From: Bacillota bacterium
Lineage (GTDB): Bacteria; Bacillota; Clostridia; Lachnospirales; Lachnospiraceae
Assembly: GCA_023407575.1 (NCBI GenBank)
Contig: JAEYLX010000019.1
Location: 124,001-188,000, forward strand
Length of the DNA stretch: 64,000 nt
Reading direction: 5' to 3'
Position numbers and translations under genes: made by a program. The stretch's first letter is position 1; each line of letters begins with the position of its first letter. Below are positions 15,719 through 24,842 of this stretch, in pieces. The notes under the pieces were generated by a model. The model had not been told where the DNA came from and did not search any database. It saw only the letters and a list, made by a program, of their open reading frames with translations.

Positions 15719-18379
15719 TTATTTTTTATATCCACAATCCAAACAATATCCACCACTATAATTATGTGTCGAATCGGATGTAGGTACCTGTCCTGTATTA
15801 TATCCGCACACTGAACATTTTACTTCAACACGTCTGCACATACTGCTCGTTCCTACAACAACCCAAACACCAGATAAGGTATGAGTTGTAGTCCGAGTAT
15901 ACCAACATATATTACAGGAGGTATCGCAAGCATTGCTGTATGAGTGAGTCACAGACCGGGTAGCTTCACATATATTACAGATGGTATCACAGGAATTACT
16001 GTATGAATGCGATACAGATCGGGTGGCCTGACATATATTACAGCTGGTATCGCAAGCATTGCTATATGTATGAGTTGTAGATCGGGTGGCTTGACATACA
16101 TTACAGCTGGTATCACAGGCATTATCGTATGTATGTGAACAACGATAGCCACAATCTACACAACTTGTACCACTAAAATTATGCGATGAATCGGATGTTG
16201 GTACCTGTCCTGTGTTATAACCGCATACGGAGCATTTTACTTCAACACGTTTGCACATACTGCTTGTTCCTACGACAACCCAAACACCTGATAAAGTATG
16301 AGTTACAGTCCGAGTGTACCAACATAAATTACAAGAGGTATCGCAGTCATTACTGTATGAATGTGTTACAGACCGTGTAGCTTCACATATATTACAGGTG
16401 GTATCACAGGAATTACTGTATGAATGAGTTATAGATCGGGTGGCTTTACATACATTACAGGTGGTATCACAGGCATTATCATATGTATGTGTTATAGACC
16501 GGGTAGCTTGACATACATTACAGGTGGTATCACAAGCATTATCGTATGTATGTGTAATTGACCGGGAAGTTTGACATACATTACAGGTGGTATCACAAGC
16601 ATTATCGTATGTATGTGGACAATGATAGCCGCAATCGATACAATTTGCACCACTAAAATTATGCGACGAATCGGATGTCGGTACCTGTCCTGTATTATAA
16701 CCGCATACTGTACATTTTACTTCAACACGTTTGCACATACTGCTCGTTCCTACGACAACCCAAACACCAGATAGGGTATGAGATGTGGTCCGGGTATACC
16801 AACATATATTACAGGTGGTATCACAGTCATCACTATATGAATGAGTTACAGACCGGGTAGCCCCACATATATTACAGCTAGTATCGCAGGAATTACTGTA
16901 TGAATGTGCTACAGATCGGGTGGCTTTACATATATTACAGATTGTATCACAAACATTATCGTATGTATGACTTCCAAACGCTGGTTTATTCTCACTCTTT
17001 AAATAATCACATGTACTACATTCTGTTATTAAAATTCCACCTTGCGTACAAGATTGAGCTATACCATCATACCAATAGCTAGATTTTGTATGACTTCTAT
17101 AAATTTTTGAACTATCTGCAACACAGTTAAAACATACATTGTATTCATTATCAGCAGCTGGATTATTCCACCATAAACTCTCATTGTATAGATGCTTACG
17201 TGAATAGTCTGCCTTGCCACAAACATTACATATAGGATCACAAGAATTATCGTATGTATGTGAAGATTGTGCCGCTCCTCCACAAATACTACATGGGTTA
17301 GTACAGCCATCAGGATAGGTATGATTCGGATTATGTATATCATTATAATAATGACCTATAGCATAAAATATCAAATCATCATAAGTACCGGTATAACCAC
17401 CATTAAAAGATTTTTCTTCTAACAATATTACACCTGTATATTCATTATGTATTTTCCAATAGGTTGTACTTTTCCAATTTTCAATCATTACTGTATCATT
17501 AACAACGCCTTTATAATGGTCAATATAAGTATACGTAGCCGCATACCCCTCTTGATAATAATCTATCACATTATCACCAGCCCAAACCACTACACTTATA
17601 ATTAATCCTGGTAAAGTTGGTATCCCTTCGCATAATAAAGTTAATATCGCTCCAGCTTGTGAAAGGGAAGTACCTGCATCTAACTTCCAATGTTTTGTAA
17701 TTCCTTCATCAATAATCTCTAGTTTATGATATAAATGACCGGTAAGTTTAGGTGCATAGGGACAATTATTACTACTTTGCAGTAAAGTATATCCACTATT
17801 ATCTACACTTAAATTTTTTATCTGCTTTATACTTTGACTTGAGCTACTAATAGTACCTTCATCATTACTACTTGAATTATCATTATAATATATTAATGAA
17901 TCCTGATTTTCTAAAATAATTTCATTAGTATTAAGTTTTTGTGAAAGTTTTGTTTTATGTATGTCAGTACATTCAAATCCATATGAAGTGTATTTATCTA
18001 TATTCAAAGAACTTATTTTATTATTACCGGCTATATCTTGATCATATATTTCTGTATATATAGTCTTACCTTTAGTATCTAAAATTGATTTTTGTATTAA
18101 GATATCATTTTTATATGCACTAGATATAATACTATCATCAATTATATTTACAATAATACAAATATCATCATTTAGGTTATAGAAATAACTTTTTGAATTC
18201 TCTGTACTCAGATCAATAAAAAAAGGTGAATCACTATCAATTTTATTATCTACATCTAAATGTTCTTCCGAATGTTCTCCAGATTCCATCGAGCTGGAAT
18301 ATTCATTTGCCAATATTGTTTGCGAAAAATTAATTGTGATTATAAAGATTATTAGTAAAAAAGCAATTATTTTTTTCAT
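15719..18379 (-). CDS. Secreted 886-aa protein with Cys-rich tandem repeats
   Basis: A Sec signal peptide (about residues 1-25, ending ILANEY) is followed by a non-repetitive region of about 330 residues containing one hydrophobic stretch (ILTLLCEGIPTLPGLIISVV), and then a long C-terminal repeat region. The basic unit is about 19-20 residues, HTYDNACDTTCNVCxATRS, with a C-x3-C-x2-C pattern and His before the Tyr. A larger unit of about 55 residues (HTLSGVWVVVGTSSMC, VKCSVCGYNTGQVPTSD, NFSGxxCxDCGYxC) occurs three times. The Cys/His pattern suggests small zinc or disulfide knuckles. Such repeats are seen in secreted proteins of gut Clostridia but have no assigned function. It lies between two cellulase-like genes; a surface or adhesin role is only a guess. 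Confidence 0.75.
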   Translation of the reverse strand: MKKIIAFLLIIFIITINFSQTILANEYSSSMESGEHSEEHLDVDNKIDSDSPFFIDLSTENSKSYFYNLNDDICIIVNIIDDSIISSAYKNDILIQKSILDTKGKTIYTEIYDQDIAGNNKISSLNIDKYTSYGFECTDIHKTKLSQKLNTNEIILENQDSLIYYNDNSSSNDEGTISSSSQSIKQIKNLSVDNSGYTLLQSSNNCPYAPKLTGHLYHKLEIIDEGITKHWKLDAGTSLSQAGAILTLLCEGIPTLPGLIISVVVWAGDNVIDYYQEGYAATYTYIDHYKGVVNDTVMIENWKSTTYWKIHNEYTGVILLEEKSFNGGYTGTYDDLIFYAIGHYYNDIHNPNHTYPDGCTNPCSICGGAAQSSHTYDNSCDPICNVCGKADYSRKHLYNESLWWNNPAADNEYNVCFNCVADSSKIYRSHTKSSYWYDGIAQSCTQGGILITECSTCDYLKSENKPAFGSHTYDNVCDTICNICKATRSVAHSYSNSCDTSCNICGATRSVTHSYSDDCDTTCNICWYTRTTSHTLSGVWVVVGTSSMCKRVEVKCTVCGYNTGQVPTSDSSHNFSGANCIDCGYHCPHTYDNACDTTCNVCQTSRSITHTYDNACDTTCNVCQATRSITHTYDNACDTTCNVCKATRSITHSYSNSCDTTCNICEATRSVTHSYSNDCDTSCNLCWYTRTVTHTLSGVWVVVGTSSMCKRVEVKCSVCGYNTGQVPTSDSSHNFSGTSCVDCGYRCSHTYDNACDTSCNVCQATRSTTHTYSNACDTSCNICQATRSVSHSYSNSCDTICNICEATRSVTHSYSNACDTSCNICWYTRTTTHTLSGVWVVVGTSSMCRRVEVKCSVCGYNTGQVPTSDSTHNYSGGYCLDCGYKK
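15740..16980 (-). repeat. In-frame tandem repeats coding for the Cys-rich units
   Basis: DNA repeats of about 60 nt, nearly identical in places (for example 16440-16610), arranged in three super-repeats that begin near 15740, 16180 and 16660. Units keep the reading frame. High DNA identity between neighbours points to recent expansion or gene conversion, so copy number may differ between strains. Confidence 0.85.
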
Positions 18380-18492
18380 ATTCTACCCCCATATTCAACC
18401 CCATTGTATTTTAAAATAACTTTTTAATATTTACCAAAACTTAACATTATAAGAGATACTAAAAATTTAAAATCCAATAATAATTCCATACG

Positions 18493-18891
18493 TTAACTTA
18501 TTAATTCCAACAGGAATATAATTAATATTTTAATTACTTCAGCTCCAATTATAATTCCATATATAAGTTTGGCACTTTTTAAATTTTTCTTAATAAAAAC
18601 CCGGACTAATTCATAAACAGTCAATACAGTAAAAGCGATTATACCTTCTATATAGAAATAAATAATTATATCACTACCGCTATCAATGTATTTTAAGAAA
18701 TTCTTTAGACAATTACCTAACAGCATTAAAGAAACTGCCAAAGTAACATAGGGCTGCTTATAATAGCTATCGTTTATTTCTTTATCTCGCCTACTATATA
18801 TAGTAAAAACTAAAGCCGCTATTAGTATTACTATAGCAAATAGATAAAATATAGACATTATCCTTTCACTTTTTATATTCTCTATCAGCAT
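18493..18891 (-). CDS. Small membrane protein, function unknown
   Basis: 132 residues with four predicted membrane segments (about 10-30, 45-65, 72-95 and 107-131), separated by short charged loops such as YSRRDKEINDSYYKQ. I recognise no family. It lies upstream of the Cys-repeat gene on the same strand, separated by about 110 nt. A promoter block shared with the GH5 gene lies about 220 nt upstream. Confidence 0.5.
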   Translation of the reverse strand: MLIENIKSERIMSIFYLFAIVILIAALVFTIYSRRDKEINDSYYKQPYVTLAVSLMLLGNCLKNFLKYIDSGSDIIIYFYIEGIIAFTVLTVYELVRVFIKKNLKSAKLIYGIIIGAEVIKILIIFLLELIS

Positions 18892-19110
18892 ATAAAAATA
18901 AACTACTATTAAAAGAATACCAACTTTTTTATTTAAAATAATACACCCCTTTCACAAATTTGCTTTAATTATTCCTTCCTACAAAAATCACTTTTAATTT
19001 TAAACTTTCTATGCCCCCTTCCATATTCCAATAATCAGCAACAATATACATTTTTTTCTTTTACATATTGTACCATTTACTATACTGTATTTGGTTAAGC
19101 AGATATACCA

Positions 19111-19148
19111 TTTAAATTATAGCTTTTTACCGAAATATCTTGTCATTT
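19111..19148 (-). promoter_or_regulatory. Copy B of the 38-nt shared promoter block
   Basis: Matches 33 of 38 positions with the block in front of the GH5 lipoprotein gene (15454-15491). The -10 TATAAT is at 19114-19119 on the minus strand. It would drive the small membrane protein gene that starts 220 nt downstream, or a gene that has been lost. Confidence 0.5.
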
Positions 19149-19330
19149 TTGCTAAATGTTATATTATAACCAACTTATACTAGTAATAATACTGATATAT
19201 ATCATAAGCTTCATAAAGATATATTTTAAACTTAATGCTAAAATATAATTAGAAAATAATAATGTGAATAGAACTCCAATGTGACAAGGCAAGTAAGGAA
19301 GAATAGTTATAAAAGGTGAGACGACAATAC

Positions 19331-19471
19331 ATGCATATTGAAATTTTTTGGAATAACTGGATAGATGCTGATAAATTCTCCGGTGCATTTTTAGTTAGCA
19401 ACAAGCAAAGGCATTATGCAACAAATATCCTGTTTACCTATGGGAGAAGCGTGAATATTACTTACAAATGA
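19331..19471 (+). CDS. Possible 46-residue ORF
   Basis: A plus-strand frame MHIEIFWNNWIDADKFSGAF and on to NITYK, with AAGGTGAG about 12 nt upstream, further than ideal. No homologue comes to mind. It may be a fragment of an older gene; confidence is low because the surrounding DNA is AT-rich and frames of this size occur by chance. Confidence 0.15.
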   Translation: MHIEIFWNNWIDADKFSGAFLVSNKQRHYATNILFTYGRSVNITYK

Positions 19472-19496
19472 TTACACTACTACCTCAGAAATCACT

Positions 19497-19530
19497 GAAA
19501 TGACCCCTGTCAGTAGACAGAGGTCATTTC
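19497..19530 (-). terminator. Hairpin after the GH5-CBM3 cellulase gene
   Basis: Inverted repeat GAAATGACCCCTGTC with GACAGAGGTCATTTC and a 4-nt loop (one mismatch), about 45 nt past the stop codon on the minus strand. The T run is short. Confidence 0.6.
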
Positions 19531-19572
19531 ATGTGAAGGGTTGCTTTTGTACTATATAAAGAAAGTTACCGA

Positions 19573-21909
19573 TTATGGTTCATTTCCCCATATCAAGGTA
19601 TTTGAGATATATCCAGAAATACTATTCCAGTCTACATAACTTGTAGCTGTTGAATTGAACGAAAAGTCATTTGATTGTGTAAAGTTGGACCAGTCATTCT
19701 TCCATACTCTTCCCTTTACTTCAGTACTTGCACCAGGAGCAATGGATCCTGCCGAACTTGAAAAACCAATCTCAAGGTACCGGTCAGCGTTGGTCTTTGA
19801 TATTGTGGTAAAAGAGCTTGTGATATTCCCATTACCGGCTGACGACCAATCACAGTTATAGTTGTTTGCACTTGTACCGTCATTTGTAAAGTAGTATCTA
19901 ATCTTTACATTCGAAAGGTTGATGTCTGATGTTCCGTTATTGATAATCTTAAAGTTGGGATATAGGGTATTCGTGGAGTTTGATGTGTTGGCATTGACTA
20001 GCTGCACTTTGATGCTGGCACCTGGAACTCCTGTTGGAGTAGGGGTAACTGTCGGCGTTGGTGTCGGCGTTACTGTTATGGTTGGTGTTGGTGTCGGCGT
20101 TACCGTTACGACTGGCGTTGGTGTCGGTGTTACGGTTACGACTGGCGTAGGTGTCGGTGTTACAGGGTTTGATCCTGATGGTTCCGTTCCATATACCAAA
20201 AGCCCATTAACGTAAGCTGTGATATGCAAGTTATTACCATAATCGCTCATACTTGAATTAAAAGAATAGTCATTAGTTTGAGTGTAATTAGAATTATCAT
20301 ATTTACTCAAGGTAATTTGTATCTCACCGCTATTAGCACCGGGATTTAAGCTGCCAGCACTACTAGTAAAGCCAACCTCCGAATAAAAATCTGCCGTGCT
20401 AAATGCTGAAGATAGTGGTAATCTGACCATATTCCCAGTTACATTCCCAGAACCAATTACTGCGTAATAGCAATTGAAGGATTGCCATTTACCATCATCA
20501 CGGGTATACCAGTAACGAATTTTAACATTAGATAGTGCCACTGGCACAGTGTCCTCATTTTTTACCTGTAAACTGAACCGTATCCCGCCCGTTGTTGCAC
20601 TAGTAGTAGAAGTTTTATACTGGACGGATACTTTTGCTCCAGGACCTGCTGGAGTTGGTGTCGGCGTTGGTGATACAGGAGGTGTAACAGATGAGTTTAT
20701 TCCGCTTATAATCGCTGTAACGATTGGCTGATTTACTACGGCATAAGTTCTTCTATCAATTAACACAGACCCCCCTGGACCGTGAGCTCCTATATCCCAA
20801 TAAACAGGAATTGCTCCGTATTTCTTGCAATTCTTGGATAAGACATTACAAAAATAAGAACGATAGGTATTGCTAGCTGGATCTTTGTCTGTTTTATCCG
20901 TAGCACAATATTCACCAATAACTACCGGATAGCCCTGTACTACAAATTTATAGTACATCTGGGCAAACTGCGACTCCATATAATCTTCTTGCCCCCAGTT
21001 TGATTTTTTTGAGGAATCAGTCGCTATAGAACCCCATTGGGTTATTTGACTGGAGTTATCCAGAGTAAATTCATAAGGAGAGTAATAATGAGCTGATATC
21101 ATTATCCTCTTTTCACTGCTAGGTATAGAAGAGGATCTGTAGTTATCCGTTGGAATAACAAAACCAAAGTCTAAGGTCATATGATCAATGTTAGTATTCC
21201 ATCCTGGCACCAACAACCACCGTGCAGCATTATTTCCTCCTGTTTGTCTAATGGTATCTACAAAGATTTGATTGTAGGCATTCAGGTTTTGGTATAATAC
21301 TGGATCAGGATCATAATAATTACCATCAAATACTTCATTCATAGATTCAAAGATTAAGCGTTCATCGTAATCTTTAAATAGATTAGCATACTGCTGCCAT
21401 ACTTTCTGGTACTTTGTCCTAATAGTTGCCTGATCACTTGAGGTTACAAGAAGCCACGCACCGTTAATCGTATGATAGCCATCCCCATGCACACCATCAA
21501 GAATTACATACATACCCTTACTGTAGGCATAATCAACAACTTCTTTTATTCTTGCTAATCTTACGGGATCAATTGCGTAATTTGGAGCTGGACCTATTGC
21601 TGTTAATAGAGTAACTGGAATGCGCACCGTATTAAAACCTGCATTCTTTACTGCCGTAAATAGTTCTGACGTAACTTTGGGATTTCCCCAGGCTTCTTCA
21701 TTCGGACCATAGTCATTAAAAGCTTCCATCGTATTTCCCAGATTCCAACCTGCGCCCATTGCTGCTACAATTTGTGATTGATTAAGTTGGTTGAAATCAG
21801 TTGTTACCTCTGCAAATGCTCCTTGCATTGGTATAAAAGTAGCAGTTATCATTGCTACAATGAGAAGAACAACAAAGAAAGAATTTCTAAACGACTTAAC
21901 TTTTACCAC
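19573..21909 (-). CDS. Secreted cellulase, GH5 with two CBM3 modules
   Basis: 778 residues from a GTG start at 21909 with GGAGG upstream. A Sec signal peptide (about 1-33, ending GAFA) leads to a GH5 domain (about 40-405): WNLGNTMEAF, acid/base in FESMNEV (N191-E192), nucleophile in VVIGEYC (E333). Then come a short Pro/Thr linker, CBM3 module 1 (about 425-577), a long PTPTP/VTV linker (578-630) and CBM3 module 2 (about 631-778). CBM3 binds crystalline cellulose, so this is a secreted, multivalent cellulose-binding endoglucanase. There is no dockerin or surface-anchor motif, so it is not a cellulosome subunit by sequence. The linker DNA is itself a tandem repeat (about 20040-20160). Confidence 0.92.
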   Translation of the reverse strand: MVKVKSFRNSFFVVLLIVAMITATFIPMQGAFAEVTTDFNQLNQSQIVAAMGAGWNLGNTMEAFNDYGPNEEAWGNPKVTSELFTAVKNAGFNTVRIPVTLLTAIGPAPNYAIDPVRLARIKEVVDYAYSKGMYVILDGVHGDGYHTINGAWLLVTSSDQATIRTKYQKVWQQYANLFKDYDERLIFESMNEVFDGNYYDPDPVLYQNLNAYNQIFVDTIRQTGGNNAARWLLVPGWNTNIDHMTLDFGFVIPTDNYRSSSIPSSEKRIMISAHYYSPYEFTLDNSSQITQWGSIATDSSKKSNWGQEDYMESQFAQMYYKFVVQGYPVVIGEYCATDKTDKDPASNTYRSYFCNVLSKNCKKYGAIPVYWDIGAHGPGGSVLIDRRTYAVVNQPIVTAIISGINSSVTPPVSPTPTPTPAGPGAKVSVQYKTSTTSATTGGIRFSLQVKNEDTVPVALSNVKIRYWYTRDDGKWQSFNCYYAVIGSGNVTGNMVRLPLSSAFSTADFYSEVGFTSSAGSLNPGANSGEIQITLSKYDNSNYTQTNDYSFNSSMSDYGNNLHITAYVNGLLVYGTEPSGSNPVTPTPTPVVTVTPTPTPVVTVTPTPTPTITVTPTPTPTVTPTPTGVPGASIKVQLVNANTSNSTNTLYPNFKIINNGTSDINLSNVKIRYYFTNDGTSANNYNCDWSSAGNGNITSSFTTISKTNADRYLEIGFSSSAGSIAPGASTEVKGRVWKNDWSNFTQSNDFSFNSTATSYVDWNSISGYISNTLIWGNEP

Positions 21910-22224
21910 CTTAAACTACCTCCTTTTTGATTAATAATACTTTTATATTCTGCATGTCCTTAGATGAATTAGATTTGTCTATTGGTAATTAATTACATAT
22001 TTCAGTATAGCAAATAACAAATCCTTATCCTATAACAATACAGACATCAAATAGCACAATTAGGACATTTTTACACAAATTTACAAACGGTATTTATAAA
22101 AGCAGAAATTTGATGTTTTTAACACAAAAAGGCAACCTAACAGGCTGCCTCTTTTCGCATATAATAGTCTTCACTTTTCAAGCAAAATCCAAAGGATTAT
22201 ATAATAATTATTCCTTGAAATAAG
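21910..22224. other. Cellulase upstream region
   Basis: About 315 nt holding the regulatory region of the cellulase and the terminator of the SDR gene. I see no clear -35/-10 pair and no copy of the 38-nt block found at 15454 and 19111, so the two GH5 genes probably have different promoters. Confidence 0.35.
22126..22155 (-). terminator. Terminator after the SDR gene
   Basis: Imperfect inverted repeat AAAAAGGCAACCT with AGGCTGCCTCTTTT, 70 nt past the SDR stop on the minus strand. Confidence 0.65.
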
Positions 22225-23031
22225 TTATCTAGTTAACAATCCTGCATCTAATACATACTGACTTCCAGTAATATATCTTGCCCTATCACTTGCCAGGAAC
22301 AGTACGGACGCAGCTATGTCTTCTACCTCCACCCAGGGCACTGATAAAAGATTTCCAGCTGACCGCTCTGCTATCTCTATTGCTGTAGTTCCTTCCATTT
22401 CAGCCAATCCGTCATTCATCGGCGTATTTACTCCAGTTGGATGAATCGTTAATACTCGAACTCCATAGGGTGCCAATTCAATTGCTTGGGACTTGGCGAG
22501 TCCTACCAATGCGTGCTTCGATGCTGCATAATGTGAAATACGATTCATCCCTCTTAATCCAGCTACCGACGAGTTATATATAATAACTCCGCTTTTTTGT
22601 TGAATGAGATAAGGTATCACATATTTTGAAACTAACCATCCTCCTTTGAGATTAATATCAATCATTGCATCCCATTCATTTTCTGATAATTCATGGGATA
22701 ATCCATATGCGCAGATACCCGCATTGTTGAATAGAATGTCTATGGTACCAAATGCTTTTGTTCCATTTTCCACTGCATGAGCTATATCACTTGCATTTCT
22801 CACATCTCCAGCAAAGATTACTATCTTACCTCCAAGTGTAATTACTTCTTCTTTTAGCTTCTCTAACTCTTCATTGGAGGAACGATTGTAGGTAGGGTAC
22901 TCAATTCTATGTCCAAGATCAAAAGCTATGACATTAGCGCCTTCTTTGGCAAAGGCTAAAGCGACTCCTCTTCCCTGTCCCTTGGCTGCTCCTGTGATAA
23001 ATACTGTTTTATTCTCAAATTCTCTTGCCAT
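22225..23031 (-). CDS. Short-chain dehydrogenase/reductase (SDR)
   Basis: About 268 residues from the ATG at 23031 (MAREFENKTVFITG). A frame from 23079 would overlap the upstream gene. It has the classical SDR cofactor motif TGAAKGQGRGVA, an acidic FDLG after strand 2 suggesting NAD preference, the NNAGICAYG motif, catalytic Ser in YNSSVAGL and Y-x3-K in HYAASKHAL. The TGAAKGQGR form is common in the sub-group that includes mycofactocin-coupled and carveol-type dehydrogenases, but no mycofactocin genes are seen here. The substrate is probably a secondary alcohol or ketone. It follows an AhpD-like gene with almost no gap, so the two form a pair. Confidence 0.85.
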   Translation of the reverse strand: MAREFENKTVFITGAAKGQGRGVALAFAKEGANVIAFDLGHRIEYPTYNRSSNEELEKLKEEVITLGGKIVIFAGDVRNASDIAHAVENGTKAFGTIDILFNNAGICAYGLSHELSENEWDAMIDINLKGGWLVSKYVIPYLIQQKSGVIIYNSSVAGLRGMNRISHYAASKHALVGLAKSQAIELAPYGVRVLTIHPTGVNTPMNDGLAEMEGTTAIEIAERSAGNLLSVPWVEVEDIAASVLFLASDRARYITGSQYVLDAGLLTR

Positions 23032-23035
23032 ATCA

Positions 23036-23563
23036 TTATCCTCTCTTTGTATAAGGAATAAGAATATCATCCAAATCAACCTGTAAAGCTGTATTAATCA
23101 AATTCGTTGCTATCATTAAACTTCCAAATGCGGTTAATGCTACAATTTGCTCTTCTGTATATCTCTCTTTTAATTTTGCAAACAATTCAACAGGAATATT
23201 ATTGGCATCACTTACTAAATATTTACCGTACTCTATGATATCCTTTTCTTCTTCAGTAAAAGAAAAGTTATCAAAATCAATTTCTAAATCCACTAATATT
23301 TTGCGAAAGAAGGTGGAGCAGATCAAACAACTATTTTGGGTTGAAATGGAATAACAATAAAAATTAACCGCTCTTTCTCCTAAGAACTTTTCAACTTCTC
23401 TTTCCAGGGGGTACCACTCCATTAATGCATGGAAGGATGGTAAAGAATGTAGCAACGTTTTTTTCATATTCGTAACTCTGCCATTTTTTTGTATTAAGTC
23501 GTCAAATTGAGCTTTTACCTCAATCGAGGCGTTTTCGTATTCCACTTCAGAAATATATGCCAT
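23036..23563 (-). CDS. Carboxymuconolactone decarboxylase/AhpD-like protein
   Basis: 175 residues, all-helical, with the CMD-family redox motif C-x-x-C in NSCLICSTFF and a following hydrophobic helix (VALTAFGSLMIATNLINTAL). Proteins of this fold act as alkylhydroperoxidase-like thiol reductases or as lactone decarboxylases; the CxxC favours the former. The His usually 3 residues after the second Cys is replaced by Phe, so activity is uncertain. The stop lies a few nt upstream of the SDR start, in the same operon. Confidence 0.75.
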   Translation of the reverse strand: MAYISEVEYENASIEVKAQFDDLIQKNGRVTNMKKTLLHSLPSFHALMEWYPLEREVEKFLGERAVNFYCYSISTQNSCLICSTFFRKILVDLEIDFDNFSFTEEEKDIIEYGKYLVSDANNIPVELFAKLKERYTEEQIVALTAFGSLMIATNLINTALQVDLDDILIPYTKRG

Positions 23564-23708
23564 AACTGCCCTCTCCTTTATTTCATATAATTATTATATG
23601 TATAATATGTTTTATATTATAGTTCTCTATAATTTCTTTGTCAACCTACTATTTCCACAATATACAACTTACTCTCAATCTAATGTATTTCATACTGCAC
23701 ACCAAAAA

Positions 23709-23750
23709 AGCTCCATACCAACTATAATTCTATAGCTAATATGGAACTTA
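23709..23750 (-). terminator. Terminator after the GNAT gene
   Basis: On the minus strand the stem AGTTCCATA with TATGGAGCT, with a smaller inner hairpin, is followed by TTTTTT. It lies about 67 nt past the GNAT stop. The rest of the gap 23564-23816 holds only AT-rich sequence. Confidence 0.75.
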
Positions 23751-23816
23751 TTATACGATCCTGGATAATAGTTCAAAGTTGAATACAACATCAAAGCTGA
23801 CCCTTGAACAAATCTC

Positions 23817-24398
23817 TCAAATGTTGTAATGAGAGCAATTCCTTCTCCTGATTTTTATTCTACCCCAAAGAAGTTTAGGCACCGTTCTATGGTAAATGTC
23901 TTGTATAACGGTTGTAATTGTACTGCTTATTTCCTCCTCAGTAAGGCATTCACTCCAAAACATAACACACATATCAACACCGAACAGAGTATACTCGATA
24001 TCATTAAGTATAATAAATCCAGCTTTTTCATAAAACCTTACACGCGCCTTCTTTTCATTATCAGTAGGCGGTTCAACCTCTACGATAATCGCTTTTTTAT
24101 TGGCATACTTCTTTTTTAACTCTTCCAGCAAAATTGTTCCTATCCCTTGCCCTCTACGTTCTTTTGATGTGGCCAAGTAATTAATAAGTTGATAATTACC
24201 ATCTGTAGAAGATGTATTAATGCAGTATGCTGTATCCATATTCCCTTCGGTCAGCAGGAAACCTTCAAAGATTTTACGTTTGAGATTTACTCGTATGCTA
24301 TTAAATGGAGCACGTTCTTTCGCAGGAAAATCCTCCTTCATCTTCGAAAAAACTACATCCAAGTCACTTAGCTCCATATTTTTAAGTTTATATTCCAT
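23817..24398 (-). CDS. GNAT-family N-acetyltransferase
   Basis: About 193 residues from the ATG at 24398, which has AAGGAG 5 nt upstream. The acetyl-CoA pyrophosphate loop is RRGQGIGT (motif A) inside a standard GNAT fold of about 150 residues. The last 40 residues, ending IRRRNCSHYNI, are basic and unlike the family norm. The stop overlaps a stretch that, on the plus strand, resembles the end of an AraC helix-turn-helix (LTLEQISQM), so the C-terminus may be shaped by a rearrangement. The acetyl acceptor is unknown. Confidence 0.8.
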   Translation of the reverse strand: MEYKLKNMELSDLDVVFSKMKEDFPAKERAPFNSIRVNLKRKIFEGFLLTEGNMDTAYCINTSSTDGNYQLINYLATSKERRGQGIGTILLEELKKKYANKKAIIVEVEPPTDNEKKARVRFYEKAGFIILNDIEYTLFGVDMCVMFWSECLTEEEISSTITTVIQDIYHRTVPKLLWGRIKIRRRNCSHYNI

Positions 24399-24423
24399 TG
24401 TCACTCCTTCTCTTTGAAACCGC

Positions 24424-24715
24424 CTAATCTTTATGTTTAGAATTCAGGAAACGCAACAAATTCTTTCCCTGAAATACTAATAAGAGTAAAAATTGAAATA
24501 CCTCAAAAGCAGGAATTCCACAGGACTTTGCGATATTAGAATTGCGTAACAGTTTTCCGATACAGAGTTCTTTAATTGCATTAGAAAACTGATTCTGGGT
24601 ATTTTCAATTGAGTTATTATGATATCATAAGATTAGCACCTTTCTTTGTGTTTGGTATAGGTTGTGGTGATCTTATTATACCAAAGTTTGGTGCTATTTT
24701 TATGTCAATATACCA
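24424..24715 (-). mobile_element. Remnant of an insertion sequence (transposase N-terminus)
   Basis: The minus strand between about 24640 and 24424 reads NTQNQFSNAIKELCIGK, then IAKSCGIPAFEVFQFL and LLVFQGKNLLRFLNSKHKD, then a stop. This matches my recollection of the N-terminus of IS4-type DDE transposases in Clostridia. Upstream, a long imperfect hairpin (GCACC at about 24689 with GGTGC at about 24638) resembles the leader at the end of such elements. The catalytic domain and the other end are missing, so this is a dead fragment. Confidence in the exact IS family is lower than in the transposase call. Confidence 0.6.
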
Positions 24716-24842
24716 ATTTATGAAGAAATATCACTTGAGTTTTCAAACGTTACGCCCACTTTTACTAGTGGGAAAGTTGAGTATATTATATTTTTACTTG
24801 AATATATAATTTATAGGGTTCCAGTCGATAGATTAAAGCGAT

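Larger units (their letters stand above)
18892..19572. other. 681-nt gene-poor stretch between the small membrane protein and the cellulase
   Basis: Very AT-rich. It holds copy B of the 38-nt promoter block (19111-19148), a 46-codon plus-strand frame (19331-19471) and the hairpin after the cellulase gene (19497-19530). A 74-codon minus-strand frame at 19164-19388 has no ribosome site and no recognisable motif, and I do not call it a gene. The stretch could be what is left of a lost gene. Confidence 0.4.

Noticed and set aside
15740..16980. Repeated units that look like a CRISPR array at DNA level
   Set aside because: The units keep one reading frame across 886 codons, contain no unique spacers of constant length, and encode Cys/His knuckles.
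19164..19388. 74-codon minus-strand ORF
   Set aside because: No ribosome site, no recognisable motif, AT-driven hydrophobic composition.
19573..21909. Cellulosome component
   Set aside because: No dockerin or cohesin motif; the two CBM3 modules and the linker account for the whole C-terminus.
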